From: Romboutsia weinsteinii
Lineage (GTDB): Bacteria > Bacillota > Clostridia > Peptostreptococcales > Peptostreptococcaceae
Assembly (NCBI RefSeq): GCF_002250835.2
Contig: NZ_NOJY02000012.1
Span: forward strand, 51,946-115,945
DNA: 64,000 nt
Direction: 5' to 3'
Position 1 is the stretch's first letter, and every line of letters begins with the position of its first letter. A program made the translations under genes and the position numbers. Of the stretch, positions 53,040 through 62,687 are shown piece after piece. The notes under the pieces are model-generated. The model saw nothing but the letters and a program-made list of their open reading frames with translations. It did not search any database and was not told the origin of the DNA.

Positions 53040-53441
53040 TTATACTACCTCCATTATTTCTTCTTCATTATTTGAGTTTAATATTTTATTTAATTTGTTT
53101 TCATCCATACATATACTAGCTACTGTTTGCATTAATTCTAAATGTGAGCTATTATCCTTAGCGCTTAAAGTTAAAAATAACTCTATACTTTTACCTAAAA
53201 AATCAACAGGTTTATTTAATTTTAGTAGGCATAAATCATTTTCTAATGCTCCATCTTCTGGTCTAGCATGAGGCATTGCCAGTTTAGGTGCCATGCAAAA
53301 ATATGGCCCAAACTCATCTATCTTATTTATTATTGCATCAAAGTAATTATCACTTATTGAGTTTCTTTCCTTTAAGATATCACAAGATATTTTTATAGCT
53401 TCATCATAGCTACTTACTTCATCTAATACCTTTACTATCAT
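53040..53441 (-). CDS. PTS IIA component, fructose/mannitol (NtrIIA-like) type
   Basis: 133 residues with the phospho-acceptor His58 in LAMPHARPEDGA. I use the ATG at 53441, with GGAGG 8 bases upstream. An earlier TTG in frame overlaps that site. It receives phosphate from HPr and passes it to IIB. The domain resembles the IIA part fused to the regulator encoded upstream, although the two differ. Confidence 0.9.
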   Translation of the reverse strand: MIVKVLDEVSSYDEAIKISCDILKERNSISDNYFDAIINKIDEFGPYFCMAPKLAMPHARPEDGALENDLCLLKLNKPVDFLGKSIELFLTLSAKDNSSHLELMQTVASICMDENKLNKILNSNNEEEIMEVV

Positions 53442-53459
53442 GACATTTACCTCCAATCC

Positions 53460-55475
53460 TTAGGAATATTGTTTTACTATTTCTAAAATTTCACTTTCAC
53501 AAGATGCATTTAGTATTTTTTCTAGATTACTTTTATTAGACAACATCTTATTAATAGATATCAGTGCATTTAAGTGTGATTCTTTGTCCTTAGGTGCCAA
53601 AACTATAAATACTCTAGCTTTATGTCTTTTACTATCCGAAAAACATATTTCTTCCTTAAATGTAGTTAAACTAATTCCTAACCTGTTTACACCATTTTCT
53701 GGCTTAGAGTGAGGAAGAGCTACATTTTCTAAAATTATTATGTATGGACCTAAACTTTCAATATTTCTAATCATTGCCTTTACATAAGATTCATCAATAA
53801 CACCTAGTTCTACTAAACTTCTTGAGCTAATTTTAATTGCATCTTTCCAATCTTTTGCTTCTTGATTTAAGCTGATTGTATTTTTATTTAAAAGGTCTGC
53901 TAATGTAACCTTATAAATTTCATTTTTTTCTTCAGTTGATAGAATTATGTTTTCAATTTCTTCTCTTAATTTATCTTTATTTGTAACCGTAGAATATCTC
54001 TCTACACTGTTCATTATTCTCCTTACAATCTGTTGACCTAAGTTGAATTTTGATTGAGTACTAGATATTTGAGATATTAGGTTTTGTTTATCTAAATTAT
54101 TTAGTATTGGATTTACTTTTATGACATTTCCATTATCCTTTGAAATATCAACAGTTGTTATAGCAAAGTCATAACTTTTGTCATAATTATTAAACTCATC
54201 CAGTGATAAAATATCTTTTATTTCTATTAAATCGAAAAGGTCTTTTATCTGATTTTTTAATAGTTGTGACGTTGCCATTCCAGAGTTACATACAATTACT
54301 ATTTTAGGAATTTTTATTTCAACTCCCATTTTTACTGCATAACCACCAAAATACATTGATATAAATGCTAATTCATCATCATTAAAAAAACATCCTAGTA
54401 TTTCTTCCACATTTTTTACTATTTGCTTAGTAAACTGAAATGTTGATTTATACTTATTTTTTACTTCTTCCTTAATATAGTTAGGATAATATACACCATA
54501 TCTTAGCCTAAAAATAGATGGTACTAAATGATTAAATATATTGTTTGTAAGCTCCTTATAATCGTCTATATAGATACAAGATATCTTTTCAAATTCTTTG
54601 ACCATCATATTTATTTCATATATGTATTTATCTTTTATTGATTGCTTAAGGAAAAACTCTTTTATCTCGCTATCTTTAATGATAAAAGTTTGTATATAGT
54701 AGATTTCACTATCTGCTATATCTTTGTTCAGCACTTTTCTTAATGCTACTAGGATATCGATTGCCAAATTATTGCAACTTAGCGATTCTAAAAAGTTTAT
54801 TTCATCTTCTGAGAAACTTAAACTTTCACAGTCTTTGTAATAATGCTTATACATATTTGTTAAATACTTTAACGAATAATCAATGTATCTTTCTTTTAGT
54901 ACATTTGGACTAATATTTTCTAAGGTTTCTTTTAATACATTATATTCTTCTAAAAACTCACATTCTTTAAATAGATAGCCGTAGTCATTGTATAAGTTAA
55001 TAAATAAATATCTTCTATCTTTTAGATCTCCTTTTATTTCATAACCATTATCAGATTCGATTTTTAGTTTATACTTACTTATATAACTTCTAGCATCTTT
55101 TAAATCATTTAAAACTGTATTTCTACTTACTTGCAGTAGATTGCAAAGTTTCTCTATTGTAAGCTTATCGTTGTATGTAAGAATGTAAATTACTATTTTT
55201 AAGTATCTCTCTTGTGGAGAAAGTATATAGTCTTCACTTGCATACTTTAACAACTTACTTATTTCTTCTTTATCTTTACTGCTTAAATAGTACCCTAAGG
55301 TTCTTTTGTTTTTAAGCTCTACTGAATTTATTCGTAAATAGTGTTCTAGCTTTTCTATGTCATAGTAGGTTGTTCTCCTTGACATATTGAGCTTTTTCGA
55401 AATTTCTTGTGTTGTTGCATAATCTTTTTTTATTAGTATTTTAAGAATTTCTTCTAGCCTTTTGTTTATGTACAT
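53460..55475 (-). CDS. PRD-containing transcriptional activator with IIB- and IIA-like domains
   Basis: 671 residues in the MtlR/LicR layout. Two helix-turn-helix units come first (RLEEILKILIKKDYATTQEISKKLNMSRRTTYYDI, then KLTIEKLCNLLQVSRNTVLNDL). Two PRD regions follow (about 180-380) with HPr-phosphorylatable His (NMYKHY, NHLVPS). A IIB-like domain with Cys (IVCNSGMATSQLL) and a IIA-like domain with His (ALPHSKPENG) complete it. It acts on DNA, not RNA. The PTS state sets its phosphorylation and hence the activity on its own operon. An inverted repeat lies in its promoter. Confidence 0.9.
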   Translation of the reverse strand: MYINKRLEEILKILIKKDYATTQEISKKLNMSRRTTYYDIEKLEHYLRINSVELKNKRTLGYYLSSKDKEEISKLLKYASEDYILSPQERYLKIVIYILTYNDKLTIEKLCNLLQVSRNTVLNDLKDARSYISKYKLKIESDNGYEIKGDLKDRRYLFINLYNDYGYLFKECEFLEEYNVLKETLENISPNVLKERYIDYSLKYLTNMYKHYYKDCESLSFSEDEINFLESLSCNNLAIDILVALRKVLNKDIADSEIYYIQTFIIKDSEIKEFFLKQSIKDKYIYEINMMVKEFEKISCIYIDDYKELTNNIFNHLVPSIFRLRYGVYYPNYIKEEVKNKYKSTFQFTKQIVKNVEEILGCFFNDDELAFISMYFGGYAVKMGVEIKIPKIVIVCNSGMATSQLLKNQIKDLFDLIEIKDILSLDEFNNYDKSYDFAITTVDISKDNGNVIKVNPILNNLDKQNLISQISSTQSKFNLGQQIVRRIMNSVERYSTVTNKDKLREEIENIILSTEEKNEIYKVTLADLLNKNTISLNQEAKDWKDAIKISSRSLVELGVIDESYVKAMIRNIESLGPYIIILENVALPHSKPENGVNRLGISLTTFKEEICFSDSKRHKARVFIVLAPKDKESHLNALISINKMLSNKSNLEKILNASCESEILEIVKQYS

Positions 55476-55517
55476 GTTGTTTGCCTTTCCTTAATATTAA
55501 TATACTACATATCTATT

Positions 55518-55556
55518 TTGCACAAAAGATTAAAAACAGTCAACTTTTTTGTGCAA
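55518..55556. promoter_or_regulatory. Inverted repeat in the PRD regulator promoter
   Basis: TTGCACAAAA (55518-55527) and TTTTGTGCAA (55547-55556), perfect 10-bp arms, 19 bp apart. On the minus strand they bracket a plausible -35 TTGACT. This is a candidate operator for the PRD regulator. Confidence 0.6.
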
Positions 55557-55598
55557 GTTTTTGTACCCATACTTAAAACTGTAATGTCTCATACAAAA

Positions 55599-55644
55599 TA
55601 AAGGCTAATACTACTTAGAATAATTCTAATGGTATTAGCCTTTT
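55599..55644 (-). terminator. Second hairpin downstream of transaldolase 2
   Basis: AAAGGCTAATAC and GTATTAGCCTTT arms with an 18-base loop, upstream of the PRD regulator promoter. It gives a tandem terminator with the next hairpin, or a regulator leader structure. Confidence 0.75.
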
Positions 55645-55652
55645 AAGCAATT

Positions 55653-55690
55653 AAAAAGATGACCTCTCTTAATCTAGAAGTCATCTTTTT
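55653..55690 (-). terminator. Terminator of the ribose/pentose operon
   Basis: AAAAAGATGAC and GTCATCTTTTT with AGA/TCT pairing inside. T-rich exit on the minus strand, 17 bases past the transaldolase 2 stop. Confidence 0.85.
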
Positions 55691-55707
55691 AGTGTACGTA
55701 TTCTTAA

Positions 55708-56346
55708 TTACATATTTTTATAATCAGCTAAGAACTTTTCTATTCCTATATCAGTTAAAGGATGTTTAGTCATTTGCTTTAATACTCCAAATGGTATTGT
55801 AGCAATATCAGAACCTGCAAGTGCACACTCTGATGCATGTATTGGATTTCTAACACTAGCTGATATTATTTCTGTTTTTATATTGTGATTTTTAAATATT
55901 GTTGCTACTTCAGTTATTAAATTAGTTCCAACCATACCTATATCATCTAATCTTCCAACAAATGGACTTACATAAGTAGCTCCTGCTTTTGCTGCAAGTA
56001 ATGCTTGCTGTGATGAGAATATTAAAGTTACATTAGTTTTTATATTCTTTTCTGTAAGTATTTTAACTGCTTTTAATGCTTCTATGCACATAGGTAATTT
56101 TATAACTATATTCTTGTGTAACTTAACTAACTCTAAAGCTTCTTCTACCATTTTGTCAGACTCTAAGCTTATTACCTCAGCACTTATTGGTCCATCTACT
56201 ATAGAACATATTTCATTTATTACTTCCTTTATATCTCTTCCTTCTTTAGCTATTAATGAAGGGTTAGTTGTTACACCATCTAATATCCCCCATGTTGCTG
56301 CTTCTTTTATTTCATCTACGTTTGCTGTATCTATAAATATTTTCAT
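55708..56346 (-). CDS. tal: Transaldolase, fructose-6-phosphate aldolase-like small form (copy 2)
   Basis: 212 residues, 206 identical to copy 1 by direct comparison (differences include R14K, E79K and several in the stretch [19 protein letters not shown]). The Schiff-base Lys is again Lys83. It is the last gene of the rbsK-rbsD-tktN-tktC operon and works with transketolase in the pentose phosphate pathway. AGGAG precedes the ATG. Near identity at DNA level suggests a recent duplication or gene conversion between the two operons. Confidence 0.92.
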   Translation of the reverse strand: MKIFIDTANVDEIKEAATWGILDGVTTNPSLIAKEGRDIKEVINEICSIVDGPISAEVISLESDKMVEEALELVKLHKNIVIKLPMCIEALKAVKILTEKNIKTNVTLIFSSQQALLAAKAGATYVSPFVGRLDDIGMVGTNLITEVATIFKNHNIKTEIISASVRNPIHASECALAGSDIATIPFGVLKQMTKHPLTDIGIEKFLADYKNM

Positions 56347-56376
56347 AATATCTCTCCTAATTAATTGTTTTTTTCC

Positions 56377-57306
56377 TTAGTTGTTTAATTCTTCTATAAT
56401 TATATTTTTTATATTTTCTTTAGTTAATCCATAGTGTACTAAAAGCTCAGCTGGTGTACCTGATTGACCAAAAGTATCTTTTATACCTACTTTTCTTACC
56501 TTTACTGGAGCTTTTGCACTTGTTACAGAACATACTCTATCTCCTAAGCCACCTATTACTGAATGTTCTTCAAAAGTTATTAAAGATTTTGTTTCTTTAG
56601 CCGCTTTTATAAGTATTTCTTCATCAATAGGCTTTATAGTTGGCATATGTATTACTCTTACATTTATATTATCATTTTCTAATTCTTTTGCTGCTTCAAT
56701 TGCTATGTTTGTAGTAAGCCCTGTTGTAACTATTGTTATATCATTACCTTCTTTTACAGTTACACCTTTTCCAACTTCAAATTTATAGTCATTAGTAAAT
56801 ATATCCTCAGCCGCTAGTCTTCCTAGTCTTATATATACAGGTCCATCTATTTTAGACGCTTCTTTTATTACTTGAACAGTCTCAGCCTCATCTGCTGGAA
56901 CTATTACTGTCATATTTGGAAGTGATGTCATAAGAGCTATATCTTCTATTGATTGATGAGACCCACCATCTTCTCCAACAGTTATACCTGCATGAGTTGC
57001 AGCTATTTTTACATTTAAGTTTGGATAGCATATTGAGTTTCTTATTATTTCAAAAGCTCTACCTGTAGCAAATACTGCAAATGTACTTGCAAAAGGAATC
57101 TTACCGTAAGAAGCAAGACCTGCACTCACTCCCATTAGGTTTTGCTCTGCTATACCTACATTTATAAATCTATCTTTATATTCCTTTGCAAAATCTGCTG
57201 TTTTAGTAGATTTTGAAAGGTCTGCATCTAATACTACTATATTTTCATTTTCTTTTCCTAATTCTAATAATGCTTTACCGTACGCTTCTCTAGTAGCTAA
57301 TCCCAT
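56377..57306 (-). CDS. Transketolase, C-terminal subunit
   Basis: 309 residues: the pyrimidine-binding domain (FINVGIAEQNLMGVSAGLASYG with the catalytic Glu, THAGITVGEDGGSHQSIED) and the C-terminal transketolase domain (VIHMPTIKPIDEE, FEEHSVIGGLGDRV). Split transketolases are common in Clostridia. It forms the active enzyme with the N-terminal subunit, encoded 2 bases upstream. It moves two-carbon units between pentose phosphates. Confidence 0.93.
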   Translation of the reverse strand: MGLATREAYGKALLELGKENENIVVLDADLSKSTKTADFAKEYKDRFINVGIAEQNLMGVSAGLASYGKIPFASTFAVFATGRAFEIIRNSICYPNLNVKIAATHAGITVGEDGGSHQSIEDIALMTSLPNMTVIVPADEAETVQVIKEASKIDGPVYIRLGRLAAEDIFTNDYKFEVGKGVTVKEGNDITIVTTGLTTNIAIEAAKELENDNINVRVIHMPTIKPIDEEILIKAAKETKSLITFEEHSVIGGLGDRVCSVTSAKAPVKVRKVGIKDTFGQSGTPAELLVHYGLTKENIKNIIIEELNN

Positions 57307-57308
57307 AA

Positions 57309-58124
57309 CTATACCCCCTTAGACTGAAGTTCTTCTATTGCTATATTTCTTTGCTCTAAACTAGGAGCATTTCCATGCCATCCTGCTTCATTTTCCATAA
57401 ACGAAACACCTTTGCCTTTTATAGTCTTAGCTATTATAACTGTAGGAAGTCCTTTTGTATTTCTTGCATTATCAAATGCTTTTTCTATTTCCTCAAAAGA
57501 ATGTCCATCTACTTCTAATACATTAAAGTTAAACGCTTTTAATTTATCTTTTAAAGAGTATATATTCATTACATCTTCATTTTTACCATCTATTTGTAAT
57601 CCGTTATTATCTATTATTGCAACCAAGTTATCTAGTTTGTAATGTGCTGCTGCCATAAACGCTTCCCATACTAATCCTTCTTGAAGCTCTCCATCTCCAA
57701 GTACTGAGTATACTCTAACATCACTGTTATCAATTTTTGCACCTAAAGCTATACCTACAGCATTTGATATTCCTTGTCCCAAAGAACCAGTAGATACATC
57801 AACTCCTGGTAACTTCTTACTATCTGGGTGTCCTTGTAGTGGTGAATATAATTTTCTAAGTGAATTTAGTTTATCTTTTTCAAAGTAACCTCTCTCAGCT
57901 AATGTTGCATATAAAACAGGAGCTGCATGTCCCTTACTTAGTACGAATCTATCTCTATCTTGTTTTTTATCATTTTGTGGGTCTATGTTCATCTCTTTAA
58001 AATATAAATATGTAAGTATTTCAACTGCTGATAAAGAGCCTCCTGGATGGCCTGATTTTGATGAATAAATCATATCTATAATACTTTTTCTAATGTTATT
58101 AGCATGTAACTGCAAACTTTTCAT
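57309..58124 (-). CDS. Transketolase, N-terminal subunit
   Basis: 271 residues carrying the thiamine diphosphate site: SGHPGGSLSAVEIL, the GHAAPVLYA segment, and the GDGELQEGLVWEAFMAAAHYKLDNLVAIIDNNG motif (Mg and ThDP binding GDG-N). Its partner is the C-terminal subunit downstream. AGGGGAG precedes the ATG. Confidence 0.94.
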   Translation of the reverse strand: MKSLQLHANNIRKSIIDMIYSSKSGHPGGSLSAVEILTYLYFKEMNIDPQNDKKQDRDRFVLSKGHAAPVLYATLAERGYFEKDKLNSLRKLYSPLQGHPDSKKLPGVDVSTGSLGQGISNAVGIALGAKIDNSDVRVYSVLGDGELQEGLVWEAFMAAAHYKLDNLVAIIDNNGLQIDGKNEDVMNIYSLKDKLKAFNFNVLEVDGHSFEEIEKAFDNARNTKGLPTVIIAKTIKGKGVSFMENEAGWHGNAPSLEQRNIAIEELQSKGV

Positions 58125-58162
58125 AATGCTCCCCTTTACTTGACTTAGATTATTTTAAGCTA

Positions 58163-58558
58163 TTAAAATACTACTCCAGATTTTAATATTATATTTGCAT
58201 ATGGTGTAAATTCTCCAGTTCTAACTATAGCCATAGATTCTTTAGTCATAACTTTAAATTCTTCATGAGCTACTTTAGTTATTTTTACATTTTCAAATCT
58301 TTTTTCTATTTCTTTATACATTTCATTACTTACTTCTTCTATTTCAGAAGCTATTACAATTTCTTCAACCTGTAATTCTTCAAGTACTGTATCTAATGTA
58401 TCTAAAAATGTTGGTATTCCGTGCTTAAGTGCTAAATCTATTCTTTCAACATTTTTTGGTATTGGAAGACCACTATCGCATATTGTTAACATATCTGTAT
58501 GACCCATCTTTGCTATTACTGATGATATTTCACTATTTATTAAAACTGATTTTTTCAT
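58163..58558 (-). CDS. rbsD: D-ribose pyranase
   Basis: 131 residues from the ATG at 58558 (GGGAG upstream). The RbsD features are present: the His in [15 protein letters not shown], the [16 protein letters not shown] segment and a closing [18 protein letters not shown]. It interconverts pyranose and furanose ribose so that ribokinase can use it. It lies 62 bases after rbsK. Confidence 0.93.
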   Translation of the reverse strand: MKKSVLINSEISSVIAKMGHTDMLTICDSGLPIPKNVERIDLALKHGIPTFLDTLDTVLEELQVEEIVIASEIEEVSNEMYKEIEKRFENVKITKVAHEEFKVMTKESMAIVRTGEFTPYANIILKSGVVF

Positions 58559-58626
58559 CTTCAATCTCCCTTATTTGTATACTATTTTATATTTTAATTT
58601 GGATATTTTAAATTTTTACTTTTTCA

Positions 58627-59535
58627 CTAAAATTGATAATTCTCAATATCATATAAGCTTGGTATTGATGTTTGTGCTCCTATTTTAGTAACACATAAAG
58701 CTCCTACCTTTGATGCAAAATCCATTGCTTCATCTACACTTTTGTTTTGAGAAAATGCTACTGATAATGCTCCTGTGTAGCTATCCCCTGCAGCCGTAGT
58801 ATCTACTGCTTCTACTTTATATGATTTTTTGAATTCCATGTTATCTTTATCTAAATATAAGCTTCCCTTTGATCCTAATGTAACTATAAGTTGCTTTACA
58901 CCTTTTTCTAACATTACATTGGCAGCTTTTTTGATATCATCTTCACATTTAATACTTACACCACTTAATATTTCTAATTCCGTTTCATTTGGTGTTAATA
59001 AATCTACATTTTTTATAATATCATCACTTAGCTTAACTGCTGGTGCTGGATTTAATATTGTAAACTTACCTAATTCTTTTGATTTTTCTAAAGCATATTT
59101 TATCGTATCTATTGGAGTTTCTAATTGAATAACAACTGTGCTACTTTCTTTTATTCCATCTATACATCTATCTATATCAACTTCTGTTAATTTAAAGTTT
59201 GCCCCTGGTGATACTACTATAGAGTTTTCAGCATTTTTATCTACAGTTATAAGAGCTACACCACTTGGTCCTTCTTCAACTTGTACATAATCAGTGTTTA
59301 CTTTGTCAGCTCTTAGTTGTTTTAATAAGCTTTCTCCAAAACCATCATTTCCAACTTTACCTATCATGTAAACATCTCCACCAAGTCTTGCTGCTGCAAC
59401 TGCTTGGTTAGCACCTTTTCCACCTGGTATTTCTTTGAAGTTACTTCCTATTAATGTTTGACCTTTCTTTGGCATCTCACAAACATTTACAACTAAGTCC
59501 ATGTTAAGACTTCCTATAACACATATTTTTTCCAT
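58627..59535 (-). CDS. rbsK: Ribokinase
   Basis: 302 residues of the PfkB family: N-terminal GSLNMDLVVNV, substrate site PGGKGANQAVAAARLGG, and the catalytic Asp loop DTTAAGDSYTGAL. GAGAGGGG precedes the ATG. First gene of rbsK-rbsD-tktN-tktC-tal. A cre-like site is in its promoter. No ribose ABC transporter is encoded nearby. Confidence 0.93.
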   Translation of the reverse strand: MEKICVIGSLNMDLVVNVCEMPKKGQTLIGSNFKEIPGGKGANQAVAAARLGGDVYMIGKVGNDGFGESLLKQLRADKVNTDYVQVEEGPSGVALITVDKNAENSIVVSPGANFKLTEVDIDRCIDGIKESSTVVIQLETPIDTIKYALEKSKELGKFTILNPAPAVKLSDDIIKNVDLLTPNETELEILSGVSIKCEDDIKKAANVMLEKGVKQLIVTLGSKGSLYLDKDNMEFKKSYKVEAVDTTAAGDSYTGALSVAFSQNKSVDEAMDFASKVGALCVTKIGAQTSIPSLYDIENYQF

Positions 59536-59612
59536 ATCAATTACCCCTCTCTAAATTGTCATTTACTTTTAATTTGTCATATATATTTTTATATATATTT
59601 TAAGCTCCAAAC

Positions 59613-59627
59613 AAATATCGTTTTCCA
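59613..59627 (-). promoter_or_regulatory. cre-like site upstream of rbsK
   Basis: TGGAAAACGATATTT on the minus strand, two mismatches from cre. It shares the 12-mer GGAAAACGATAT with the glpF promoter. It could be bound by CcpA or by the LacI-family protein encoded at 61659-62666. Confidence 0.5.
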
Positions 59628-59778
59628 CAAATCTATAATATAATACTTTTTTATTCTTTACAATACTTTCTTTCATATTTCTTTCATATTTTTTACATGT
59701 TTCTTCCACATTTAATTTTATAAAGCTTATTTTTATTCCTATTCATAAGCTCCAAACCCTTGCAAACACTTTCCTTTG

Positions 59779-60612
59779 CTATGCAGTTTTGTCTATTAGC
59801 TTCTTAGGTACAGATACTTCCTTTTCATCTTTACTTACTAATTTTATAGCTACAAATACAGCTACTGTTAACCCTAACATAACATAAATTCTGTAATCTA
59901 CTATGTTTTCATATAAAGCAATGTGTACAAGCCCTGCAGTAGTTGCTCCCATTATTGGTCCTAATAAAGGTATCCATGCATATTTAAAATCAGATCCGCC
60001 TTTACCTGGTATTGGTAAAAAGAAATGTGCTAATCTTGGTCCTAAATCTCTAGCTGGATTTAATGCAGCTCCTGTTACTCCACCAAATGATGTTCCTACT
60101 AAAAATATTAAACATCCAACTGCTAAAGGTTTTAACCCACTTGGGAATGCATTTGTATCTAACCCTAGTGAACAAAATGCTAATCCAAACGTTACTATAT
60201 ATTCACTAAAGAAGTTTGCCACATTATTTTTTATAGATGGCGCTGTAGCGAATATTGTTAACTTAGCCTTTTTGTCATCTGTTTTTTCCCAGTGATTAAT
60301 GAACTGAAGATAAACTAAGAAAGCTCCAAACATTCCACCTGCTACTTGCGCTAATATGTATCCTGGTACTAAACTCCACTCAAAACTACCTTTAACTGCC
60401 TGCATAATTGTCATAGCTGGATTAATGTGAGCTCCACTTATGCCTCCTACAGTGTATATAACCATAGCAACTGTACATCCCCAAGCAATATTTATTGCTA
60501 CATTTCCAGCTTGATATGAACCTGAAGTTTTTAAAGAGTTTCCCGCTAAAACTCCACAACCAAAAAATATTAACATTGTTACTCCTATAAATTCTGCTAA
60601 ATATACATTCAT
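59779..60612 (-). CDS. glpF: Aquaglyceroporin (GlpF-type channel)
   Basis: 277 residues with six membrane helices and the two pore motifs NPA (64-66, HINPAMT) and NPARD (185-189). The Asp after the second motif marks glycerol-conducting channels rather than water-only ones. No glycerol kinase or glycerol-3-phosphate genes are nearby, whereas ribose/pentose genes flank it. It may let in glycerol or a polyol such as ribitol, which is inference. AAGGGAG precedes the ATG. Confidence 0.9.
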   Translation of the reverse strand: MNVYLAEFIGVTMLIFFGCGVLAGNSLKTSGSYQAGNVAINIAWGCTVAMVIYTVGGISGAHINPAMTIMQAVKGSFEWSLVPGYILAQVAGGMFGAFLVYLQFINHWEKTDDKKAKLTIFATAPSIKNNVANFFSEYIVTFGLAFCSLGLDTNAFPSGLKPLAVGCLIFLVGTSFGGVTGAALNPARDLGPRLAHFFLPIPGKGGSDFKYAWIPLLGPIMGATTAGLVHIALYENIVDYRIYVMLGLTVAVFVAIKLVSKDEKEVSVPKKLIDKTA

Positions 60613-60685
60613 TTTAATATCTCCCTTTTTATAATTATTTTTATTTATTTTTAATGTCTTTATTTACACATTTGTTACACATGTG

Positions 60686-60700
60686 TAATATCGTTTTCCA
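60686..60700 (-). promoter_or_regulatory. cre-like site upstream of glpF
   Basis: TGGAAAACGATATTA on the minus strand, two mismatches from cre, in the same form as the site before rbsK, about 75 bases before the glpF start. Confidence 0.5.
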
Positions 60701-60962
60701 ATCTTATATTTCATATAATATATTATTATTTTTATTTTTTCAATAGTTTCTTTATAATTATTTCATATTTTTTACACTTTTATTTTCATTTGTTTCATTT
60801 TTATTTCATAGATTTCATTAACTTAATTAAATTTAAACACAAAATAGGAGAATATTGATTTGCCCCTTATAAATTCCTATTTATCTATATTATATCAATA
60901 TTTGATATGGTGGTATCAATGCAACTTATCATAAACTACATTGATACACACCACATATAAAC
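60701..60962. other. Intergenic stretch with dyads
   Basis: It holds a palindrome (ATATCAATATTTGATAT, about 60892-60908) and a hairpin with 9-bp arms GTATCAATG/CATTGATAC (60913-60947), 16 bases past the stop of the 163-aa gene. The hairpin lacks a good T run. It may end that gene's transcript or serve as an operator. No gene is visible. Confidence 0.45.
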
Positions 60963-61454
60963 CTACTTAGAAAATCTTATAGCAGTAAGTGTGTTAGGAC
61001 CTTCAATATCTACATCCTCTTCAGATTCGGTGTCTGAATATACTACAACCCTATATATTATATTTTTTAGTGTAGATGTTTCTACATCAATATGTGAAAA
61101 TGGAATTGCAACATCATCACTTCCTGGCATAAGATCTACTTCTAAAGTATATATTGGTTTTGGATTCTCTAGAATCGATGATATTTTTTGTATAACAATA
61201 GTTATATTTGCATTTTCAGCTTCTCTACCATCTTCTCCATCTTCAATATCAGGCTCATATTCATAATCTAAAACTACTACTCCATTAAGCAATACAATAT
61301 CGCCTGGATTTAAAATATAAAAAAATACCTCCAACATAGTTGTAGGATTTTTAGAATCTATTGATACTAAAATGTCATCTCCATCAGGTCTTTCATCAAA
61401 TTTCAATTCAACCATTTTGCTAAAATCTTTCATATGTGGGCCATGTTGATTCAT
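60963..61454 (-). CDS. Acidic protein of unknown function (163 aa)
   Basis: 163 residues, strongly acidic, predicted mostly beta strands (TMLEVFFYILNPGDIVLLNGVVVLDYEYE, then TYRVVVYSDTESEEDVDIEG). No signal peptide or membrane helix. AGGAGG lies 15 bases before the ATG, an unusually long spacing, and no in-frame start is closer. It might therefore be translated from a non-standard codon. The region between glpF and the LacI regulator gives no clue to its job. I recognise no family. Confidence 0.65.
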   Translation of the reverse strand: MNQHGPHMKDFSKMVELKFDERPDGDDILVSIDSKNPTTMLEVFFYILNPGDIVLLNGVVVLDYEYEPDIEDGEDGREAENANITIVIQKISSILENPKPIYTLEVDLMPGSDDVAIPFSHIDVETSTLKNIIYRVVVYSDTESEEDVDIEGPNTLTAIRFSK

Positions 61455-61627
61455 ACAGATAGATTTTCACCTCCTTATACTGGTGCTTAATACTACTATA
61501 TGATTTCTATTGTTAATCGACACATTTTTACATTATTTTTAGGTGATATATATATTTTAAGTTCCTATTTTTTATGATTATTTGCTACATCATAATTGTT
61601 TGTTAAATTAATTGTTTTTCTGAACAT

Positions 61628-61660
61628 AAAAAATAGAGATAATTAAATTACCTCTATTTT
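61628..61660 (-). terminator. Terminator of the LacI-type regulator gene
   Basis: AATAGAG and CTCTATT arms with further AT pairing, followed by six T on the minus strand. Confidence 0.75.
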
Positions 61661-62666
61661 AATTATCCTTTATTAACTTTTCTGAGCCTCTAATCACAAT
61701 AGTTGGCTTTAGTACTATATTTTGAGTAGTGCAAGGCTCATCATCCATAAGTTTTTTTGATAATACCTCAAAAGCTATCCTTCCCATCTCAGAGGTCGGC
61801 CTAGAAACAACACTAATATTTAATCCTAAGTATGTAAAAAAGTCTAAATCATCAAATCCAAGTAATGATATATCTTGTCCTATTTTTATTTCCATTTCAT
61901 TTAAGGCATTTATAGCACCTAATGTCATCATATTGTTGCATATAAATATAGCTGTTATACCTTTATTATCATTGATTATTTTCTTTGCAAGATTATATCC
62001 TGATTCAACTTGGTAATCTCCTTCATAAATATAATCTTCATTTATTTCTAGTCCATTTATTTTATATGCTTGCTTATATCCTTCTAATCTAAGTTGTGCA
62101 GTCTCATATTCTAGAGGGCCTGTTATTACAGCAATTTTTTCGTGTCCTGAAGTTATTAAAGTGTCTACTCCATCAAATGATCCCTTTTGATTATCAATGA
62201 ATATTCCATCAAAGTCACAAAATAGTAAATCTCTATCTAATAATATTACAGGTACACCTAGAGAATTTAGTTTTTGAACGTGCTTTTTAGTTGTTTCTCT
62301 ATTTTTTATAGTTGTTGTAATTATTAAACCACAGATATTAAAATCTTTTAATACATCAATTATCTTCATTTCTTTTTCTATACTTTCACCACTATCAAAT
62401 GAAAATACATTGTAGTTTAGTTTTTCTGCTTCTTCAGTTAGCCCTTTAAGTACATCTGTAAAAAACATGTTTGATAAGTCGGGAAATATTACTGCAATAT
62501 TTTTTTCTCTTTGATATGTTTCATCTTGATCTTTTATTTCTTGTATTGCATTTTTTATTAATTCTCTTGTTTCTTGTTTTACATATCCTGATTTATTTAT
62601 ATATCTAGAAACTGTAGCTATAGATACCCCTGATTTGCTAGCAATATCTTTTACCTTTATATTCAT
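61659..62666 (-). CDS. LacI-family transcriptional regulator, probable ribose regulator
   Basis: 335 residues: helix-turn-helix IKVKDIASKSGVSIATVSRYINKSGYVK, then a periplasmic-binding-like core with two lobes (IAVIFPDLSNMFFTDVLKGLTEEAEKL, LLGFDDLDFFTYLGLNISVVSRP). Its place next to rbsK, rbsD and glpF and the shared GGAAAACGATAT motif before rbsK and glpF make it a candidate RbsR, not proven. GGAGG precedes the ATG. Confidence 0.88.
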   Translation of the reverse strand: MNIKVKDIASKSGVSIATVSRYINKSGYVKQETRELIKNAIQEIKDQDETYQREKNIAVIFPDLSNMFFTDVLKGLTEEAEKLNYNVFSFDSGESIEKEMKIIDVLKDFNICGLIITTTIKNRETTKKHVQKLNSLGVPVILLDRDLLFCDFDGIFIDNQKGSFDGVDTLITSGHEKIAVITGPLEYETAQLRLEGYKQAYKINGLEINEDYIYEGDYQVESGYNLAKKIINDNKGITAIFICNNMMTLGAINALNEMEIKIGQDISLLGFDDLDFFTYLGLNISVVSRPTSEMGRIAFEVLSKKLMDDEPCTTQNIVLKPTIVIRGSEKLIKDN

Positions 62667-62687
62667 ATAATCTTTCCTCCATTTTAT

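Noticed and set aside
59600..59757. Repeated AAGCTCCAAAC at 59600-59610 and 59747-59757
   Set aside because: Too short and not placed like an operator pair. Probably chance or a trace of small duplication.
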